Source: Porphyra umbilicalis
Lineage: Eukaryota > Rhodophyta > Bangiophyceae > Bangiales > Bangiaceae
Assembly (NCBI GenBank): GCA_002049455.2
Contig: KV918784.1
Location: forward strand, 389,020-453,019
Direction: 5' to 3'
Length of the DNA stretch: 64,000 nt
The translations under genes were made by a program, and so were the position numbers. The notes beneath the pieces were generated by a model, which ran no database searches, was not told the DNA's origin, and saw nothing but the letters and a program-made list of their open reading frames with translations. Shown here in pieces: positions 44,010 to 54,679 of this stretch; the stretch's first letter is position 1, and each line of letters starts with the position of its first letter.

Positions 44010-44401
44010 TGTAGCATATCTCTGCTACCAATTGGCAATTAGCCACGGGTAGCCCCCTTGACTGGCCGAATCCACGGATGTGTGTGACTCGGCTTGTGGC
44101 ACGCCCTTTGGGGGTTACTTCCGCATTGTTTATTTTTTATTGCTTGTTTGCTTGCCTGTCTTATCTGTCTGCCGGCACTCATTACGATCGCTTGATCGGA
44201 TGGTCGATCGACCAGTGCCGTTGTTTGTATTAAACCACCATGGGTCCGGGGTCGCCGTCGTGGGCACCACCCGGCTCCCCATCGGATGCCCTTCAACAAA
44301 AGGTCTCCTTCCTCGCCGCGACGGCGATAGAACTCGCTTTATTGCTTGGCTACGGTCGGTCTCAGTACACTGGTAATTGAACTAACGTTATTAATACCAC
44401 A
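44010..44401 (+). repeat. 3' LTR of gypsy element
   Basis: 392 bp, one G shorter than the 5' LTR in a G run; followed by target duplication CTGTG. Confidence 0.94.
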
Positions 44402-44406
44402 CTGTG

Positions 44407-46963
44407 CGCCACGATGCTGTTCCTGCATTGGGAGGCACTGTCGCCGCCGCCGCTGCCGGATGCAGCCCCCTACTCTTGTTGGTAGTTGCTGTGACCTCAG
44501 ACGCGGGGGTGGACACAACGCACCCGCCGCGCCGCCGCCGCCGACCGGCGCCGCGGGGACAGGCGACGGGCGCTGTGCCGCCGCGTGCGTCGCTGCGGCG
44601 GCGGGCGGCGGCGGCGCCGACGGTGTCGCAGCTGGCGAACGGTGCGGTAGCGGGTGCGGCGGCACGCGGCGGTGAGGGTGGCGGTGGGTTGGTGGCTGCG
44701 GTGCGGTCGGCGGTCGGCGGTCGGCTGCGGAGGCTGTGCCAACCTGCCGGCCGGGGGAGGCGGCGGGCGCGGCGGCGGGCGGCCGCGCGCGGCCGCGCGG
44801 CAAGGTGCGGGGGAGTGAAGGATGCGCCGCCACCCAAAGGGGGCACTCGCCATGCCCGACGCGAGCTAGCGCCGGGACCGCCGCCGACCGTGCGGGTGAG
44901 GACTCTGGGTGGTGGCGGGGGGGGGGGGTGGGTGAGTGGCATGCGACTGCCGGCGCGCGGAGGAGGGTGGGGTGGCGCCACGGCCGTGGGTAGGGGGTGC
45001 GACCGCGGTGCGGGTCGGGTGCCACGGCGGTACGTATCGAGCGCCACGGCGGGTCGGGGGCGGCCGACCGGCTGTTGACGCGCGGCTGCCGCGCGCGCGC
45101 CTGGGGTGGGGCGACCAGCGCTAACGGGCGGGAGGACGCCCCCCAGCGGGCATAGCGGTGTGTACCGGGGAGGAAGGGGAGGGCGCCCACCGGATGCGAC
45201 GGCGACGGCGGCGGGCGGCGCGGCGGTGGGAGCGGCGGGACGCCACTGCGTCGGAAAACTGGCGGCGTGGCGCCTGCGACAGCGACCGCGTGCGGCGCAC
45301 GGGATGTCAAGGGGGGGGGAACGCCGGCCACCACCGCTGGCACGCCGCCGCCTGCCCCCAAAACGCACCGTTGGTGGGGGGGGGTGGCGCCGCACGCCGC
45401 CGCCAGTGAGTCGGGCGGCCCCGGCACCGCCGCAGGTCCCGCGCTCCAGCGCCGCCACGCCACCCGGGCGTGGAAGTCGGTGGTAGGTGGCACAACAACA
45501 AGAATAAAAAAGAGAGGCAGCGTATCGGGGGACGCGGGGGGACGGTGCTGCCGCCGCCGGCGGGAGCCAAGGCCCGCCGGCTGCCGCGTGATGCAAACGG
45601 AGTGCAGGGGGTGGGGGTGCCGACTCGCGAACGCACGCGGTATGCGCGCGGCGGCCCCGCGCCCGTCGTGGCCGAGTCGTGCGCTGTGGTCAGTAGCTGT
45701 GGCAGTGGTGGTAGATTAGGCAGCGGCCCACGCAGCTTGGGCTGCCGCCGCTGCTCATGGTAATGAACCTCCCCGCGCCGGCCGGCCGACGGCGGGGCGG
45801 CCATTCCTCATGCTCCCCCCCGCCTCCCCCGTCATGTCAGTCACTACGCTAGCGCCTCCCCGGCATCGCGGGGAAGCGGTCGCACCCGTCCGCTCATGTA
45901 ATAGTGGTCGGTCCCGAACGACCATTGAGGAGAAATAATGAAGGATCTTCGTTGGTCAGAGCGACATGTGGGGCCAAATTGGTTCACCGGTGGGGCCCGA
46001 GAGACGGGGTGCGAATTCGAAACTCGAGAGTTGCGGAGATGTACAGGGGTGCTACATGACTACTGCCCTCTCTTGCCCTCTGGCCAGACTCCCGCGCCTG
46101 ACGAACTTGACTAAACATCCGGGAACCTCAGCTTGCCCTCCGCAGACGGCAGTGGGCCGCCGCGGCCGCCGCCCGCCACGCCCAGTTAAGACGGGTCAGA
46201 TGCGGACATCAGGATTCCGGCTCATCTATTGGCTACATAGGCTCATGTAAGCAGTTTCCAACGTGTTGCACTGGTTTGGAGTACGTGTCACGCGTATCGT
46301 TCGTCGTGTCTAACATTTAGCTCTTGTGTCTCAGCATCCCACCTGAGGTGGCCATATCGCATCTTGTGGAAGCCCCAATTTTCGCGGTCTCTTGCACCGT
46401 CCGACTCATTCAGACAAAGAAAGTCGGCCGATGCAGCCAATCACATGCCCGAGACGACTTCGCGCTGGCGGTCGAGCGAGTACGAAGGCGGTGACTCACC
46501 GCATCACCACATGTTCTTGTCCGGGAAAAAGTCGGCGAGGGGCATAGTGCCCAACATGCGGCCTGTCTGGCAAAACAAGTAGCGGCGGCAGAATACGAGT
46601 GTCTGATCACAACCCATGCGCTCCCCGGTGCCCGTGGCAATTACCTGACCAGGAGTGGGCGGGCTCACTGGGGCGCACTGTGTACCGCAGATAGCTTTTT
46701 CTCCCCCTGAGATTCCCTCGCCCTGTCAGAAAAAAAGCAACATTTGTATCTGCCTACATCACGCCGTACCCCACCACACAAAAGAAAACGATACATCAAT
46801 GCCAGTTGTCGAACAAAGCTGCCACGCACATGGCCTGGGCCTCGGCCAAGAGGGCGTCGTTCTCAGTGTCCTCCGACGGAGGTGGTCCAGAAGTTGACAC
46901 CTGTGGGGACTTCTTGTTGTATGTAGCAATCTTAAGAACAGCCACGGCGTGCATGTTTGTAGC
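44407..46963. other. GC-rich then mixed stretch, no confident gene
   Basis: 44407-45770 is GC-rich with overlapping frames of up to about 400 codons, Pro/Arg/Ala-rich on the minus strand, without domains. 45900-46960 is mixed, stop-dense, and has a small inverted repeat (tggtcg...cgacca near 45906). Nothing further recognised. Confidence 0.4.
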
Positions 46964-49757
46964 CTACTTATCGCCGTCCTCCGCGGCACGGGCCTCGCAA
47001 GCCGCCGACTGCTCGCTGCTCACACCTGCCGCCTCGCGGCCTCGGTTGGTGCGCAAATCACAAGCGCGCTTGGCGCTCCGGGCTCCAGGGCTGGCAGTGG
47101 CCCGACGCTTGCCGCGGTTGAACGCCTCCGAGCCAGGCGCCCGACCAATAGTTGCCCGCTCCACGAGCCGCACACAGCTGCTCAGGAAGGTAGGTGCAGC
47201 GAAAACCGCGGCGTTTTGGTTGACATAGCCATGCCACGCCTCCAGGCCTTGTTCCGCGAACAGGCCCAGCGATCCGAACTCGTCCAGGAAGTCGGCCGCA
47301 TGGCACGCCAGGGCTTGGAGCTTGGGAGTGATCGAAACCCACTCAAAGTCCGCAAGAAGTCCGTCAACAAACGCTGCTGCCCGCTGACGAAAGTCGGTCA
47401 GCTCGGAGGCATCAATGGGCGACGCCCGATTGAGAACGGGCATCAAGTCGGCCCACAGGCGGCACGCTCGGCGATAGGCGGCGGCCCTTGCAGGAGAGAG
47501 GAAGGAGTCCAGTCGGTCGCACAACGCCGACAGACGCGCCCCTATCTTGTGGCACTGCTTCCCGGCGAAGGAGCCTCCCCAAAAGGGTGCCGGTGACACC
47601 CCCACGTCGTTGCGAAGCGTCCCCGCGATAGCCGCCGCGTAAGCAGCCGCTTCTGCGGGCCCTCGATCAGCTACAACCGCCTCCACGCCCAAGTAGATCA
47701 ACCAGCCCGTGACCCCTAGGGTGATGTGGAGGGGCATAGGAGCAATGTCTGCCGGGTCCCAAACCATCAGCGGCCGCTTGGTGATGGATCGGTGGCTCGT
47801 CAGCTTCAGCGGCGTTGGAAGCGTCGCGTTTCCCCCGGTCGCGTACTTCAGCGCCATTTCGGCAGCGTGTTCAGCGGTCCGCGGCACCTTTCCGGCCCGG
47901 CTTCCATCCTGGAGCGTGCCGTAGATGTCAATGAGTGCCACGTGTGTAGCCGTGGGGCGCGCAAGTGCGCAGCACCACACACAGGGCATGGACCCGGAAG
48001 CCCCCGAGCGGCCCAAAAAGGTTGTCTCGAAGGCGTAATCGCCCGTGAGGATGAGCCGCACTGATCTTGTAGCGCCCCGCACGGATATACCGTTGGTCCG
48101 CAGGTCGTCCAGGTCTTCAGCGAAGAGCTCCGCCATTGTAGACATCGTCAGGTAGTCATCTTTCTGGCACGGAAAGACGCCGAAAAGTACGGTGTTGTCC
48201 CGCCGGCACGGATGAGCTTGATTGGCGCACGAGAGCACCGCCTCACACGTGCTCTGGGTTCCGCCCTTGTCCAGCCCGAAGTAGACCAAAACCTCCCCGC
48301 CGGGAAGACCAGCAACCGGGCGTTCGATGAATTCGTCCCTGGCGGTTAGGTCGTCCACCGCCGCTTGAAGCGCCGCCCGAACGCTGACCAGGATAGCACC
48401 CACCGGTGTGGCAGTCACCTGGTTGCGCGGCTCGGCACGTGCAGCCGCGAGATCCGCACGCATGACCTCACGACTGGCCATCCCGACCTCAGGGGCCACC
48501 AGGCGCCGGAACCGCTGGAAGGTCTCGAAGCTGATGTTGTTCGAAACAACAAACTGCGACTGAAGCCGCACAGGGATGGCACTAAGAGCGCGTGCGGGAA
48601 CCACAGAGAAGAGACCAGTTTCACGGGCCCTTCTGGTTACGTCCGTTAGCATACGCTCCATCGAGGACCCGTCAGTCTCGTAGAGCCGCTCCATGAGAGC
48701 CTCCGCCTCGTTGGTGCGCCTCCTCCGCTGGCGCTGGCCGACGGGGCCCCCGAGCGGCACGGTGGTGCGTTGGTACAGCAAGTCACGTCCATTGGCCAGG
48801 CGCATGCGCAACTCGTCCGGCCGCTCAGTGCGGGGGTGAAAGTCCACAATGCCGCTCACCGCGTGCCGCTGCGCTGGGTCCAAGAAAGCGTAAGACCGCG
48901 CCACTGCCGCAATGGCCTCATCTGGCGAGGGCGTGGCCGCCACCGGCGGGTCGACCACGACTCCCTGGGCGGCACTCGAATCTGTAGATGCAGCGGGTAC
49001 CTCATCGACCAGAGGTCCAGCAGCGTCCTCGGCCCCCCCTGCAGCTAGCGGCGAACCACAATCCTGCTCTTGCGCTGGGACCCCAACCACCACCACGCGG
49101 GCACCTTCGCCCACCACGAGGGCCCTGACGCCCGCTGCAGGAGCCCCGACGCCCAGATCCGCTACCACAGCGGCTGGTTCGGCAGCCGCCTCTGGCTGGC
49201 GCGGCCGGCACGGAGGCTTGCGGCGCCGCCTCGACTGTCGGCGAAGCCGCGTCCGCAGCGCCAGCTGGCTGCGGTGACGCAAACTTGCGACGCTGTGCAA
49301 GCGTCTTGCACGCCTCGCACACTTTCTCGCGAAAGCGTGCCAGGAGCCCCGCCTGCTCAGCCGCCTTAGCGCCAGGCCAGAGAAGGTGCAATATCCCTGG
49401 GCTCGGGGCAATTTTCGGCGGCTTGTTGGTGGAGACCGACCCGTGAAGTAGGGATGCACAGGTCAATCGAGGCTTAGATGTCACCGGCCGGTGTACGAAG
49501 TAGCAGTCCAGGCACCACCCGCTGCCGACGCCATTGGGATATGACTCCCCCGTCTTGGCGCACCGGCGGGAAGACGTCGCCTTCAGGAAGTCGCCTTGTG
49601 CCGACCCGTCCAAGTCCTCGGCGGCGAGGCGCGCCAGCCAAAAGTCCGAGTGCTTGTTGGTGCGCTGATAGGGTTTGCAGCACGTCGTGCACACGTAGAA
49701 AGCGGGGTCTTGGGGGAACAAGGTGTGTATGGTGTTGGAAATCGAGTCACTGTGCAA
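46964..49757 (-). CDS. Large transposase-like protein, one frame change
   Basis: An upstream minus-strand frame (49757 to about 49200) gives a zinc-type Cys region (FYVCTTCCKPYQR ... GWCLDCYFVHR). The downstream frame (about 49200 to TAG at 46964-46966) continues it after a one-base frame change in the Ala/Pro-rich linker near 49200. Numbered from the downstream 831-codon frame, the core has YFGLDKGG (Asp397), LTGDYAFET (Asp474), SGASG followed by CVWC (493-496), PLHITLGV, a CHKIG motif, and GLFAEQGLEAWH (Glu740, His743). Asp-Asp-Glu spacing, a zinc insert and a final SEQ-x-x-E-x-x-H-like helix suggest a DDE-type transposase of a family known in marine invertebrates and algae only as uncharacterised proteins. 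The first exon or ATG was not found: the upstream frame opens at TTG and may begin at a splice acceptor (tttgcacag). Confidence 0.6.
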
Positions 49758-51218
49758 AGCGAGACAGGGTATGGTACAGATGACGAAATTGCAGAGGCAG
49801 CACGCACAGCGGGGGAGGCGTCAGAATCGCGTAGCAAACCGCGTAGCATTGATCAGCGTGAGGAGCTCCATAAGACTGCATAAACGACGGTAAAAAGTCC
49901 TTCTGGTTCACGCTTGGTTCAGAGCCATATGTACGAACCATTGCGCGCCCGGCGGAGGGGGGGTGACGGCGGCGGACGACGACGACATGGTAGGAGGGGG
50001 GCAAGCGACAGAAAGTCCGCCGGCGCAGAAGAAACAGGAAGAAACACACACTGCGGTCTCAGCAGTGCAAATTCTGGCATCCGGGGGGGTTGGTGAAGAC
50101 GGTGGGGCCGGAGTAAGACGGACGTTCGTAGCAGTGGCAAGGGGATCGAATGCCCTGGAAATGAGATCCAACCTTGTGGAAATTCTAACGTGGCTGCTGT
50201 AATGCATCAACGTGTCTCAATCCTGATGTCCGCCCTTAACTGGGCGTGCCGCCCGCCAGTCAGTCATTCATTGGCACTAAATTGGATCAACAAATCTGCA
50301 TCCGCCAAATAGTACTGAAGTTTATGCCCAAAATCAGTGGTAAATAATTTGCGCAGATTTTGCCTGAAACCGGACAAATCGGGTAGCTATCTGTTTGATC
50401 CACCGTATGACTCTCTTTGTAGCCCCCCTCGGCGACTTCTTGGCGACACAGCTCGCGCGTGTGTCGCCTCGAAGTTACCAAGAAGTAACCCGAAAAAGCG
50501 AGTGGGCAGAACCGCCGACGGTGTCGCACCTGGCGCCCGGCCGCTCCGCCGGCGCCGCCCCTCGTGTCGCCGGCGCGCTCGGCACCCCCAATAGGGGGGG
50601 GGCCAGTTGCCACTTGACCGCCGCCGCTGCCACCACCTCCATCACCGACGCATCCCGCTAGCGGGCAGGCGCGCCGCTCGGCCGCACGCCTGCCGCCTTA
50701 AGCCGCACCGCCATGTCACCGGGGGCGCGGCCACGCCGCCATCCGCCATTTATCCTCACCCTGCGGCCGTCCACGAGGCCGCTCCGTAGCAGCAGCCGCC
50801 ACTCTACGACCTGACGGCGGCCGCCGCCATTGCGTCGGCGGCCACAGCCATGGCCGACGCCTGTTCAGCGCGGCGGCGGCACGCGGCGGCAGCACCTCGG
50901 GCGCACGTGCGGCTTTTAGCAACGTAAGATGCAGTTTTCTCAGGCCTCCGTGGCTTGCAAGTCATGGCCGCCCCACAGCACTTGGCGGTATCTACGTGGC
51001 GCACGCAGGTGGCGGGGGAAGGGGGGGCGCCGCCGCGGCTGGCGGCGGCAGTGGGGTCGGTGGAGGCCGGCGCGGCGACGCAACTCTTCCTGTGGTGTTG
51101 GGGGGTGCGACGGGCATTGTATTTGTTGATGGCATGGTGGTGCCCGGCTGGCGAGTGGGGGAGTGAGCACGGCCGTAACGATCGAAGTCCCAGAGACATA
51201 GAAAAGACAAAGCGCAGC
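49758..51218. other. No supportable gene
   Basis: May include a first exon of the transposase-like gene (minus strand, up to about 49870). 50500-50930 is GC-rich with shadows. No motif was recognised. Confidence 0.4.
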
Positions 51219-51483
51219 CTACCCCATGTTTCTCACCAAGGAGGAAACAACTTGTAAAAGTGCGGCTCTCTCCTCGCGCTGCTCTTCGTCGCAGCGGTCC
51301 ATGCGCTCACGCATCTCTTTCTCAAAACGATCTCGACGCGCCATCTCTTCGTCGTACAGCTGACGCTCTTGGTTCAATCAACGCTTACCTAGCTCAATGT
51401 CCTTGTATTTCATGTCCCAGCGCCGCTTCTCGCTGCTCTCCAGCAAGTCGACGACGTCGTCCTCCTCAATCTCGCACCGCTTA
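51219..51483 (-). pseudogene. Myb/SANT gene, C-terminal half (right of insertion on the minus strand)
   Basis: Reads KRCEIEEDDVVDLLE, then SSEKRRWDMK and a charged coiled coil ending SSLVRNMG with TAG at 51219-51221. It aligns with the C-terminus of the intact Myb/SANT protein at 62412-63440 (KRRKIAELDSDDVVEVLE, SEQRR, ESLVRKLE). An in-frame TGA at 51378-51380 breaks it. It is the direct continuation of the half at 58616-59333: the frame runs through the TTA target site between the two. Confidence 0.75.
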
Positions 51484-51663
51484 GAGCATTCCCACCAATG
51501 TCGGGCCAACGCCATATTGGGCACACGTTGCAGAAACGTGTCTCAAATTCGCCGTTGGCCAGTTCTCGGGGCGGGTAACAATGTCGAACGTGCACGCGGC
51601 GTTGCCAACGGAGGTCAAGCGAGTTAAAACGCGAATGTACTTGCGTCCGATTCGGGGTCGGAG

Positions 51664-51734
51664 CCGTTGGCCCCGGGGCCAACGAGTTGCCAACGGAGCC
51701 TCCGTTGGCAACTCGTTGGCCCTGGGGCCAACGG
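51664..51734. repeat. 71-bp near-perfect palindrome
   Basis: Arms 51664-51698 and 51700-51734 around a single central base (51699) pair at 34 of 35 positions; the exception is 51675/51723. It is built from repeated gttggc/gccaac words. The word is also frequent near the element's right end (58410-58600). Could extrude a cruciform or fold as a long RNA hairpin. Confidence 0.9.
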
Positions 51735-51949
51735 GTTCTGTGCTCTGATTGGTCCATCACGGTTTCACGGGGTTAAATGAGTGACAAGTGGCAGTTCATA
51801 TTGTCCTCAGATTGCCCAATTTATCATATTTTTGTTTCGACAGCCACCCACGGATGGAATATGGTACCTCTCGGAACTGGACGGCCGCGTGCCATCTCGG
51901 CCCCAGAGCCCGGATCGTTGAAGTGTGTCATGTATCTCTCGTGCGGTGG

Positions 51950-53771
51950 CACAGCGCGTTGATGAAATCTCGTGTCAGGTTCCAAGGTATCTGCAACAAG
52001 GCCGAACCGTATTGCTGCTCGACCCCTTTGCGTTCAGAGAGAGATCGAAAATGAGTACATAACTCCTCTTTGCCCAATCTTTAAGGAGAAGTTCACATCC
52101 TTCGAGACATATGTTGCGAGACTCGCCGCAATGATCCCTCGGAGGTCTCGGGGAAGAAGTGGAGCAAGACCCTGACGGAGGAAAGGATGTGACACCGGCC
52201 AGCATTGAGGATACATGCCAAAGATGCATTGAAAGACACGGTCGCTTTATTGTTGCTCGGCGCGGGCACGGGTGGCAGAGCAGACACGAAATCGATAAGA
52301 AAGCCACGGTGTGCTACAGAGTCACGCAGACATGTAGCTAACTGCACACAGCCGCAAACTCTGACAGAGCTACAGGCCACCGGACAACAGCAAGCTCACC
52401 ATGTCAGCGACTCGCGGACACCACGCATGCATGTGCGTATGACACAAGTTACTCGACTTCGATGTCAGCAACACCCATTGGTTTGCAAAGAAACAGAAGC
52501 CAAGAAAGAGGAAGCCATCGCACATATGCATGGTAAGGATACATGGGGGACGGGCGAGCGAACACGAAAAAGAAGTACGTGGTCAGTTCATCCAACCCAT
52601 CCACCACCCACCCACCGCGCGCGTCACACTATCCACACTGCGCCAGTGTGGATCCCCACCCAATCGCCACCACCACTAGTCCAGCGACTGCAAACGTCGT
52701 CCGGCCCGTCGTAGAGTGACTCCCCCCCGCCCCCGTGCGAGCTGGAGAGAATGCGTGGGATGGAGGGGATGCAGATAAGAATACGACAGGAACGAGGGCG
52801 GTCGGCAGGAGGGTGGGCGGGGCGATCGAACAGAGGGTGGCCGGGGCTTCCGGCCAGGAGGGTGGGTGGGGCGGTCGACCAGAGGGTGGGCGGGGCGGTC
52901 CGCCAGGAGGGTGGGCCGAGCGGTCGGCCAGGAGAGCGAGCGGGGATGTTGGCAGCACTTGTGCACTTGGGCGGCAGCCAGGAGCGGGGCTGGGGGCAGC
53001 ATGGCAGTCACCTGCACACATGCCGAGGGCGCGCATTGGCGCCGCCCAGCACTTCGAATTATTATTAATCGCCCCGCTATCCCCAAGCACAAGGCTTGAC
53101 GTTTTCCAGCCCGCTGGTTGGCTGCCCGGTTGACCGGGGGCGCATCCTGGGTCCCCATTGGTAGCAGACTATCATGCCAACAGGTACTGAACAAAGTCTG
53201 GCTGACACAAGCTACGACGGTGAGGCGTCCGAGCAGAGGTCTCCATGTGCCCGCAAGAATGCATACTGTGTACGCCAAGTCTGCCTTGAACTGGGTGTGA
53301 AGGGTGCCGTTTGATCGCGCAAGGAGGACCTGCCCCATGACCCTGCCAGAGCTCTGCACGGCAATGCCAGCAGCCGTCCCACTCTAGCGACACCGTTTGC
53401 GCCCCCATCCTCCCCGACCCCCTCGGCATGTATGTGCAGCCCCCCTCGCCCCCCCCCCCCTGCCAGCAGGAGAAAGGAGTGGGAGAGGACAGGAAAGGAG
53501 GCAAGCACAAGTGTCCGTGGTTGGGCGGTGCCCGCAGCTATTGGGAGTAGACGAGTACGCACATGGGTAGGGGTGACCAGGTGGGTGGGGTAAGAAGGTC
53601 TCTGGGGGTGTCAGAAAGCCTTCTCAGACAGAGCCTTTTAGAGATCGACACAGCGACATTTGCGAGGATGGTGTCACGAGGTTTGCTGCATGGAAAAACA
53701 TTTCTCTCACGACCTCTCACGGTTCGCATATATTTTAAGTTCTCCGTGACCCAATTTGACAACGTGCTGTG
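51950..53771 (-). mobile_element. 1,822-bp CACAG-terminus DNA transposon, copy 2 (inverted)
   Basis: Reverse-complement copy of 18343-20164, same length, with two differences found (A/C near 52220 against 19890; A/T near 53704 against 18410). GG lies on both sides (51948-51949 and 53772-53773). It sits inside the 7.1-kb TIR element and so inserted after it. Confidence 0.85.
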
Positions 53772-54679
53772 GGCGTGTGGCCGAACGCGCTTGCGGGCCT
53801 GTCGGACACGCGGCGCCATCGCACCGACACTGGTAAGATCAACTGGATCGGAGCGCTCGTGCGGGCACACGAGGCGGGGCCGGGCCACGGTCCCGCGCCC
53901 GGTCACCAAATGGCCGCACCTGCGGCCACGTAGTGAACTGAGCAGAACCCTCCACCCTTGACAGCACCCCAGGGCGCCCCTGACAACCGCCACACCCCCA
54001 CAGCCACCCGCAGCTCACACAACAGACGCCTGGGCGGCCACAAATAACTCCCTCTCTACCACCCACCGCCGCGTCCCGCGCGCGCGCGTACTGCCCCCCT
54101 CCCCACGCCACCCGCGCGCACCGGCACCCCCGCCGCCGCCCCCACGTCGCCGCCGCCCCCGCCGACCGTTGCCACCCACGCTACCGTCCCCGGCGTTGCC
54201 GTCTGCCCCCCCCGCCCCCGCAGATCGCCGCCGCCGCCCGCACTGGTCGCATTCGCCAGCGCCCTCGACGACCGTCGCCGCCACCCGCGCCCCCGTCCCC
54301 GTCGTCGCCGTGAGCCTCCCTGCCGCCACCGACCGCCGCCGCCGCCAGCGCCCGCCGGAACCACCGTCCTCGCGGCCGACGGCGGCCCTCGCCGCCCGCC
54401 GTCGCCGCACCGAAGCCCGTCCCCACCATCACCGTGCGGCCCACACGCCGTCGCCGGCGCCGCCGTCGCCAGCCCCGCCGCCGCCCACGCCGACCTGCAA
54501 CCCCTTCTTCCGCCGCCCACGCCGTCGTCGCCCCCGCCTCCGCCCCCGCCCAACGCAACGAGCGCAGCGACCCCCACCCCCGGCCGGGCCGACCACCGCC
54601 AACGACGTCGGTCGCCACCGCCAACCACTGACCGCGGCCGCCACGGACCCCCCCCGCCGCCACAGCCGCCGCTACGCCA

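Larger units (their letters stand above)
35170..44401 (+). mobile_element. Ty3/gypsy chromovirus, 9,232 bp, apparently intact
   Basis: LTRs of 393 bp (35170-35562) and 392 bp (44010-44401) start TGTAGCAT and end ACCACA, inside a perfect 5-bp target duplication CTGTG (35165-35169 and 44402-44406). The LTRs differ at about three positions (one G in a G run and two substitutions), so insertion is recent. Gene order is gag, then protease, reverse transcriptase, RNase H, integrase and chromodomain, which defines a chromovirus. Both large frames are open. The internal region after pol is about 2 kb and packed with GC-rich tandem repeats. Confidence 0.96.

Noticed and set aside
44339-45596. Pro/Arg-rich minus frames of 384 and 401 codons
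   Set aside because: They overlap each other in different frames, run into the gypsy LTR boundary and carry no domain.
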